From NCBI GenBank assembly GCA_015179045.1, contig WHUZ01000010.1, positions 992,001-1,056,000 on the forward strand: a stretch of 64,000 nt of DNA, read 5' to 3'. The notes below the pieces were generated by a model. That model was not told the DNA's origin, searched no databases, and saw nothing but the letters and a program-made list of their open reading frames with translations. The translations under genes and the position numbers were made by a program. Source of the DNA: Kalaharituber pfeilii (taxonomy: Eukaryota; Ascomycota; Pezizomycetes; Pezizales; Pezizaceae). Positions 56,470 to 64,000 of this stretch are shown here, one piece after another. Every line of letters begins with the position of its first letter. Positions within the stretch are counted from its first letter, which is position 1.

Positions 56470-57112
56470 AGTGTACTACTACTATCAAGCACGGTAATCC
56501 AGTACGTATAGTAGTAGCCAGTAGTATCCAGGATGTTGTATCGTAAAATCAAGTAGCGGTAGAAGTACCAAGTACCCTGTGCCAGTACAATGTGTGCCAG
56601 CAGGATATAGAATACAGTATAAAACCGTCCACACAAATCTTGATGTGTAAGCAGTGGGTACTGCGCGAACCGTGGTGTAAAAGTGGTGCTGTAAAAGGTG
56701 GCACTGTAGGGAGCAGTGCTATAGGAATTAAGTATGTAGGGGCCGAAATACGGGCCAAACTGGAGGCGAAAATGCAGACGGAAGTACAGGCGGAAGTACA
56801 GGCGGAAGTGTTTGCAGGCAGAAGTACAAGCCGAAGTGCAGCAGTGGGATCAAAAAAAAAACACCAAAGAGCGCGCACACTACGCCAAGACACACCGATA
56901 TAACTTCTTCATAACCTCTTCATCGCATTTGTAACAATACACACATACCTCCAAGCCCTGTTTTTCAACGTCCATTTCAAACTACTTTCATGTCAGCCAC
57001 TTGTAATCACACAATAACCATCATCTAAAACTATATAAGCCGCTAGAACCAAGAACATCCAAACTCGAATCTCAAACCTTAACCTTGACCTCCTCGGGTT
57101 CAACACTTAACC
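56470..57112. other. Intergenic; short repeats and possible promoter
   Basis: 56,760-56,835 has 12-base repeats (GCGGAAGTACAG). An A run is at 56,853-56,861. CTATATAAGCC at 57,032-57,042 is a good TATA-like box about 75 bases before the small ORF at 57,113. Confidence 0.4.
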
Positions 57113-57217
57113 ATGGATGCCTTTTATTCAATATACACTCCTCCTTCATGTCGGTATCCACCACACTGGTTGACTGCATTCCCATATGGCTACCCTGCAA
57201 ATCCACATAATCCCTGA
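57113..57217 (+). CDS. Small ORF, 34 residues, Pro/Tyr-rich
   Basis: ATG in a favourable fungal context (TTAACCATGG) opens a 34-codon frame, MDAFYSIYTPPSCRYPPHWL..., ending with TGA at 57,215. A TATATAA box lies about 75 bases upstream, and the intervening sequence is the C/A/T-rich kind typical of fungal 5' leaders. There is no signal peptide. A possible intron (GTATTC...CCCCAG) lies beyond the stop. It could be a microprotein or a chance frame in a transcribed leader. Confidence 0.25.
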   Translation: MDAFYSIYTPPSCRYPPHWLTAFPYGYPANPHNP

Positions 57218-57752
57218 ATAATATGACTCAAAATAGGTATTCTAGAAAAGATTGAATACCATCCACCTCTCATCCCCAGGTCTCGGCCTCTCGATAATAG
57301 CCACTGTGTATTCCATTGCTGACGAAGCTGATCATACCACTTACGAATAACACTACCTCACGTTCCCTCACATTAACCTGCCACATTTCCGCTGAGTAAC
57401 TTAAAACCAACTAACCTTTCCGTAACCGCGTATCGACTTGCTATGCTACCCAAATAGAATACCGTAGAAACTTCATTTTTCGGCAACGATTTACAGGGCG
57501 AGCGTAAACCTCCTATTCGCCTTCTCGGAGTGAACATAAAATCCTCGAACGGGAGGAAACCCCAACTTTTTCTGAATCTGGCAAGCTGAGTGGCAGTTCA
57601 GATCAGCAGTAGATGTCATGGTCTTGGCATGAGACTGGTAAATGTCACATCTTGCATTGGAGTGGGTGTACAATTACGTAGTATGCCGCACCGCCAAGAG
57701 AGACTATACCTAATGGGGCAAATCGAGGAAATATACCCAATTCGGACTAATA
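57218..57752. other. Intergenic DNA, no supported gene
   Basis: Unique-looking DNA with short frames only. Confidence 0.45.
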
Positions 57753-58045
57753 TCAAATGGGGCTAAAAGTAGGTACGATGAGGAGCATAAGCATGAGACT
57801 AGGTTATCTGGGGGGGTTGGATGACAAGAGAGCGCTGGCACAGTCTCGAATGAGAAGCAAGCTCTTACTCCGCGGTGGGAAGTCCCACTCACCTATCATA
57901 CATATGATACCCAGCACAAGAGCAAAGCCAAGCTTTAAAACCCCGGGACTTGGCATCGCAAAGCGGCCTGCTGCAAGCTGCGTGACACCGGGTGCACGAG
58001 GTGTGTATGTAGAGTACGTACATGCGGGCGTGGCGCGGCCATCGA

Positions 58046-58078
<33 letters not shown>

Positions 58079-58815
58079 GAGCGTTGCACGCGCAGGGCAA
58101 CGTGCACCGAGCCCCACCTGACGCCACGCCGGGGGGCGGCCGAACGGCGCGAGGGGGTTTCTTTGTGCCCGCGGCGACTCAAGCCACTGTACATGCTAGA
58201 AGCTGGGGCGCAGGGCGACGACCACAGCGGCAGCAGTCCAGCCAGTCCAGCCAGCCCAGCTGCCCAGCTGCCCAGCCAGCATAGTCCTCCTCCGGCCATC
58301 AGGCCCCCCGCCGCGCCGCGCGACTGACTCAGGCCTCCCCTCCCGGCCCCTCCCCGCCCGCCCCCCCACCCAGGACTAGCCTCGTCCCCGCGACAAGCCT
58401 GTGGCCGGTGGCCGGTGGCCTGTCGCATCTGCCAGCGGGTGACTCTGCTGCCGCTGGCTGCACAAAGCCAGCCAAACAGGCTCGCTTGCTCGCACTCGTC
58501 CGCCCCCTGCGCACGCCACGAATCGCGGACGGGCACCACCGCACCCACCACCACACCACCGCTGGGAGGGTCGAAGGGAAGGAAGGAAGGAGGAGTTCAG
58601 CTCTGTAGCGCCCACTCCACACGTAACCTCACGCTGCTTGCTCCCCTCTCCGCTCAAACACTATCACGGCTACCGACGCTGACTGACAGCCCTCCAGTAT
58701 ATACCACTACCCTACTCCTACTCTTCAGCAACCCCCACTGTGCACTCGAAGAATAGGTGAATTCGAACCGTACCCCCCCTCCCCCCCCCTCCCCCCCCTC
58801 CCCCCCCCCAACCAA
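57753..58815. other. GC-rich island with G29 tract and C-rich tract
   Basis: GC content rises sharply compared with the flanks. A run of 29 G occupies 58,047-58,075, and a C run with a few T occupies 58,772-58,809. Between them are CAGTCCAGCCAG-type repeats (58,235-58,275) and CCGGTGGCC repeats (58,402-58,420). Long overlapping frames exist in both directions, as expected from GC-rich DNA lacking stops. None shows a domain. The tracts could form G-quadruplexes. I cannot say whether this is a promoter island or satellite-like DNA. Confidence 0.5.
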
Positions 58816-60253
58816 CCAACCCCGTGCAGACGGCAATAGCCCCGAATAGCCCGAGTCTCTCCCCCGTGCAGCCAGCACTTTTGCTGCGTAATTGGCAGTC
58901 CTCTTGGAGGTGGTGGCAGCCAAACTCAGGCGTGCGTGCAGATTGATACAATACCCTTCGTATGATCACCTGCGTTTCTCGAGCTCCTGCTTAGGCCACC
59001 AGGCTTATACACGAACCCCTCTGCTGGGCACCAGCAACCGCCTTGATCGGGACCTTTCACATCGCATCTCGCATTATCAGTGAGCATTATCGGTCTATAG
59101 AGCTCAAGCTAGGCTGCAGCAACCCATCGCATGTAGCTCCACCACTATACGCCCCGACGCCCTAGTGCTTTCAAGGGAGTGCCTTCGTAAGCCTGATTGG
59201 TCGTGCTTTCGGCCAGGAACCGTTTACTTCGGGCCTAAAAAGTTTGCCTTAACCCTCACCATCATCCTCCAATACCTGGACAAACCAGTACAGCACATAT
59301 CGATTATATTTCTTTCTGGAGTGCCTGCTTCCCCGCTAGTCAGTACCTGGGGCCCCTCCCTAACTGCATTTTGAACCAATAAAACAAGCACACACAATAG
59401 CATCCTCTTCCCGCCTACCTTTGACCGCATAGCACAAAACACCCAACGGCTCTTCAAAGATAACGCAGACTTCCGGTACTTGAGAATCACTCCACTCTTG
59501 CATAAAAGGTTTCATTACGTCCGCCACCATAGTTAGCTACTATTTCATGAGCTCGAGTCCCACATTACAACAATTCAAGGCAACAGACGGTCCATCGAAG
59601 AAGCCTTCCTTTGCTCGGTGATCCTTCAGTTTTGAGAATTACACAAGAGCGAAATTGAGGTGACAAAGAAGGTTGCAAACGGTGCTTATGAGGGTGACGA
59701 CCAATAGGGCTGAGCAAGCAGCATTTCTCCGACATTCTTCGTTTCCTTCTAAGACACTGTTCTCATACATAAGGTGTGAGCTTGGAATGAGCATCTACTG
59801 ACAGCACTGCTCATTGCGCCTCTATAAACCCACTGTGGAACGATCGACCAAATCATTGAGGATTTAACTGCAGGACATAAATCAGCACTACAAGCTCAAA
59901 GGCAGTGAAGGTATTTGAGCTTTTTTCGCCCCGGTTGATATTCTAGGTGTGGATATCGAGGACTACGCCTCAACTGCTCTCAGTATCAGCCAGCAAGTGT
60001 GATATCTTTGCCAACTCTATCCTCTAACACGACATAGCGCTGTATTTCATTGACTGCATCCAGTTTGGATTACGACCTATCATATATTCTAGCTGTGGGG
60101 CTGTTCCTTGTTCCAATTACTAGTGGATCAGCTAGGTGGAGGCATCAAAGGATCACAACTTCCATTTCACAGATATAAAGCAACCCTTCTCTCCCACATT
60201 CCCCATCATCTTACAAGCTATCCGACAAGAACAATAGCACGAGCAAATTCAAC
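58816..60253 (+). promoter_or_regulatory. Upstream region of the RNA-dependent RNA polymerase gene
   Basis: No gene supported in 58,816-60,170. AGATATAAAGC at 60,171-60,181 is a TATA-like box about 75 bases before the RdRP start codon. CCCACATTCCCCATC and an A-rich leader (AAGAACAATAGCACGAGCAA) follow. Confidence 0.45.
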
Positions 60254-63200
60254 ATGAGTGATAGGCGGGATAGACGGCGATCTCCACCGGTTCCTGTCGA
60301 CAACGGCTCACCACCGCGCAGATATGCTCCCAGAAATAATTCCATGGTCCGCGTTCAGCGAGTTCCAGCAAGTCTGCCAACTTTCTCTGCTGAAGAGCAA
60401 AGGCTACACCAGCAGAGACTACAGCAAGAGCAACAACAACAACAGCAACAGCAGCAGCAGCAACAGCAGCAACAGCAACAGCAGCAGCAGGAACGAAGGG
60501 CTAGACTGCAACAGCTGCAACAGCACCAGCATCAGCATCAGCATCAGCATCAGCGTCAGCAACAGCAGCAGCAGCAACAACAACAGATACGAGTGCAGCT
60601 TTTCGGGCACAACAATGCTTCTGATGATGAAAACTCACTTCAATGGGTCCCACAGGTCCCCTCATCTGCTCAAAACAGAAGTACCACACCACCATCCAAC
60701 ATCGTTCAGGATAGGCCAACGTCCGTGAGCCCCCGATTGACCCTAGTCCAGCAGTCCAATAGTCATAGAACTAGCAATCAACAAGAGGTATTTATCTTTG
60801 TAACAATGGTTCCTTCAACGTGGACCCTTTGCCACTTGTACGAGGCGTTTAAGCGATATGGAAATATCACTTTTATTGAACTGTTTGAGGATATTTCTGG
60901 CAGCTTAAATGGAAGGGGCAGAATGGCATTCTCGTGAGCGATCTTCTCCCAAATTACTGTCTATATCATCTTTCTGACTCGTAGTAGCCCCCGTCCATCT
61001 TCCGCGTTCTGGGAAAAAGGTTTTTATGACGTTAAGTATGACGACAATACCAGGGTGAAATTGCACCTTCGCCTTGAAGAGCCCAAACCAGCGCGAACCA
61101 TACAAAGTCCTGTGGACCCCCAAAAGCTCATCCCAGAGACATTTGTATGCCATAATTTATGACCTCGTTCTTGTTCTGTTGCTGATTATCGTGTTGCAGA
61201 GCTTTCCCGCTGCCAGTCTAGAGTTTGGTGTGCGTTATTCAGAATCGGAAATGATGTCAATGTTTCAAACCGATAAAAACCGTCCTATCCGTTTCGAAGT
61301 CAACTTCAAGCGCCGCGTCATTGACGTCTCGTTCAAGCACTTCTTGAAAACACCGGAAGATATTGCATACCGACAACTTATCGAAGAGTTTCTCGAAGCC
61401 AAACCAGACCATAGTATCGAATCTTGGGAACGTGAGGAATCCTATCGCTTCCGGATTCAATTCGAACATCTTGATTACTTCTTGGAGCAGAAAACAGGCG
61501 CGGAAAATACTAGAGCATTCATAATCCCATTGGTATCTCCGCCAGAATTTTACCGGAAGCTCCATAAAACTGAAAAGTCTTTCACTGATCCAAAGGAGCG
61601 TGTTTGGAGCGATTGGGATACCTGGTTTCGCCAGGTTAATATAACTTATCTTCCTAAAGTGCTGGAAGGATTGCCGACAAGGTTGCGCCAACCTTTCGCT
61701 GCAATTGATATTGGTAAGGTGCATTCCTCACGTGACATGATAAAGTATACTCATTTTTGTGTTTAGGGCGTTGGACTACGTACAGATTTGTTTTTCAGCT
61801 GGAGGGTGCACAAATGGTTTTGTTCAATGAAATGTTAAGCGCTATCAAGGACTACAACATTGACACTAAGCTTGATGACATCACCGTATTGCCAGGTGCA
61901 CCGACTCCAATTTGGGACTTGATCGACCCTCCGATTACCTCGGGAAATTTCGTGCAGGAATTTCATAAGATTTACCTCAAATTTCCAGTCAGATATCAGC
62001 TAGAGGCGGCGATATCGCTGGGAGTTCTCAGCGAATATAATCTTACCGAGGAATTCATGAATCAGCTAGGAAATACTCCGGAAGACAGAGTACTGGAGAT
62101 TCTTGAAGCGGCTACGGACAAAACCATTGACCCTAAACAAAGAAGGATCTATAAACCCATGTCAATTTTCGAATACCCTAAGAAAAAGAAATCACATACC
62201 CTTGCTGGCAAAATTGAAAGCTACTGCGTCGTTGTAAGGACAGCAACAATCACGCCAACTACAATTCAGTTCAACACGCCAACGGTTGAATACTCGAATC
62301 GTGTTCTTCGCCACTACGCAGAACATGCAGACAGGTTCCTTAGAATTCGATTTAACGACGAATCAGGAAGCAAGGTACGATATCAGAAGAATTCGTGCAA
62401 GGATGATGTTTTTACCAGAGTTCACAATACCCTACGGAATGGTATCACCATTGGAGATCGACATTTTGAGTTTCTAGCATTCGGAAGCTCTCAATTTCGA
62501 GAGCACGGTGCTTATATGTTTGCGTCGGATGAATGGATCAGTGCTGCTGACATACGAGTATGGATGGGTACATTTACGGATATTCGAGTAGTTGGGAAAT
62601 ATTGTGCGCGGCTTGGTCAATGTTTCTGTAAGTTTAACAATGCTCTCATCTGACAAGTGTGTGTTTACTCATCAATTGTAGCCGCTACAAGAGCGATTCC
62701 TGGTGTCAAAGTTCGTATTATGAAGGGAGAAGATATTGAGCGTAATGGAAGGAACTTTAGCGATGGAGTTGGCATGATGTCTGAATTTGTTGCCAGGATG
62801 ATTGCAGATGATCTCAAACTGCCTGGCAAAGAACCCCCTTCGGCCTTCCAATTTCGCCTCGGTGGCTGCAAAGGCGTACTAGCAGTCTCCCCGAAACTGT
62901 CGGGCTCGGATATTATCATTCGGCCAAGTCAGAAAAAGTTTGAAGCGAAGCATAATGGATTAGAAGTGATTCGTCCCGCAGCTTTCGCATCCGCATCTCT
63001 CAATCGGCAGCTTATACTGGTTCTCACTGCGCTTGAAGTTCCAGAAGAAATCTTCCAGGATATGTTGACCAAAGAACTGGAAACTCTCAGGGCTGCTATG
63101 TTTGACCAGAAGGAGGCTCTTCGTAAATTGACAAAGAATGTTGATGAACACCAAACAAGTCTGCTTATGGCCAGTATGATTCGTGATGGGTTTATGGAAG

Positions 63201-64000
63201 CGAAAGAGCCATTTTTTGAATGTCTACTACATCTGTGGAGGGCCTACACATGCAAACAGCTAAAAGAAAAGACAAAGATTACTGTGGAGGAAGGCGCATT
63301 CCTGCTTGGGGTTGTCGATGAAACAGGAATTCTCAAAGGCCATTTTGAAGTTGATCATGAACAGACTGACGAGGAAAAGCTCAAGGATCTTCCCGAAGTC
63401 TTCTGTCAAGTTTCCGATTGCAGAAACCCTGGACAATATACCGTTATAACTGGAATTTGCATTATTGCACGCAATCCGTCACTTCATCCTGGTGATATTC
63501 GTGTCGTGCGTGCAGTTGATGTTCCAGAGTTGCGTCATCTCAGAGACGTTCTTGTGTTGCCACAAACGGGAGATAGAGATTTAGCCAGCATGTGTTCTGG
63601 TGGGGATCTTGACGGAGACGACTACCTAATTTCATGGGATCAAAGACTCATCCCTCCTGTCATCAATTACGAGCCTATGGACTATTCCGCGCCTAAGCCA
63701 GAGGAATTAGATCGCCCTGTGGATGTCTCTGATATGATCTCTTTCTTTGTCAACTACATGAAAACAGATCGTTTGGGTCATATTGCCAATACCCACACCG
63801 TTTGGGCCGTCAAGTTAGAAGGCGGAGTAACACATCCCCGATGTAAGTTTATATACTTCTCGCTTATACTGTTCGAGGTCCTAACGTATGAATCCGAAGG
63901 CATTCAATTAGCAGAGCTGCATTCGACAGCCGTAGATTACCCCAAGACTGGTCTTGAAGCAATTATGCCACGAAGCTTGAGGCCAAGGGAATACCCTCAT
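60254..64000 (+). CDS. RNA-dependent RNA polymerase, QDE-1-like, 3' end outside window
   Basis: Cellular RdRP that makes double-stranded RNA for quelling/RNA interference. Six exons are visible: 60,254-60,933, 60,988-61,144, 61,200-61,713, 61,767-62,627, 62,682-63,842 and 63,900 onward, giving 1,158 residues up to the edge. The first ~175 residues are disordered and basic, with a Gln/His-rich tract (about 56-114). An RRM-like segment follows (VFIFVTMVPSTWTLCHLYEA, about 176-260). Exons 3-4 hold the RdRP N-terminal region. Exon 5 contains the core: RIMKGEDIERNGRNFSDGVG, FQFRLGGCKGVLAVSP, NPSLHPGDIRVV and the catalytic loop GGDLDGDDYLISWD (the three Asp at about 1046, 1048, 1050). LAELHSTAVDYPKTG continues in exon 6. 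Motif order and spacing match QDE-1-type enzymes. All catalytic Asp are present, so the gene looks active. About 200-250 C-terminal residues are missing because of the window edge. Confidence 0.92.

Noticed and set aside
57889..58657. Several frames of up to 221 codons in both directions
   Set aside because: A product of GC-rich DNA and homopolymer tracts; frames overlap antisense and encode poly-Pro/Gly.
60419..60610. Poly-Leu minus-strand frame
   Set aside because: Antisense of the CAG/CAA tract in the RdRP exon.

Overview
The window reads as nuclear DNA of a filamentous fungus, most likely an ascomycete; a repeat-rich lineage such as Pezizomycetes fits, but that is inference. The reasons are short GT-AG introns of about 50-105 bases, an acetyl-CoA transporter and a QDE-1-type RNA-dependent RNA polymerase, and many pogo/Fot1-type, LINE-type and solo-LTR repeats. 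No bacterial operon, rRNA gene, convincing tRNA gene or CRISPR array was seen.

Ordinary genes are few: an acetyl-CoA transporter (11,499-13,322, minus), a large unrecognised coiled-coil protein (28,333-32,207, plus) and the 5' three quarters of a QDE-1-like RNA-dependent RNA polymerase that runs off the right edge (60,254-64,000, plus). A small unrecognised exon pair lies at 3,876-4,553.

The accessory genes are more unusual. Two Crinkler-type (CRN) genes lie 13 kb apart. One (40,085-41,884) joins a ubiquitin-like header to a restriction-endonuclease-fold plus protein-kinase module. The other (53,091-54,555) joins a nearly identical header, a second header-like domain and a PD-(D/E)xK nuclease module. 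Their similarity covers promoter and header and stops at the header's end, so header and promoter behave as one portable cassette; an orphan piece of the same promoter sits at 34,112. A third accessory gene (22,072-23,529) encodes 18 tandem small zinc-binding repeats, and its stop codon is supplied by the terminus of a 372-bp MITE.

The rest is repeat-dominated. From 14.2 to 21.6 kb: a MITE, a foldback-like palindrome with minisatellite arms, and a decayed DDE transposon carrying a LINE fragment. From 33 to 52.7 kb: direct repeats, minisatellites, a complete pogo-type element (36,664-39,802, TA target duplication, 33-bp terminal repeats) with two solo LTRs nested in it, LINE debris, MITEs sharing a GGATTTTGCAA terminus, and another solo LTR. 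Several insertions have clear target-site duplications and one has its empty site elsewhere in the window, so their order can be worked out. The first 11 kb is mostly gene-poor unique DNA with one 616-bp MITE.

The silencing gene (RdRP), the CRN cassettes and the transposon remains share a neighbourhood, but nothing here shows that they work together.
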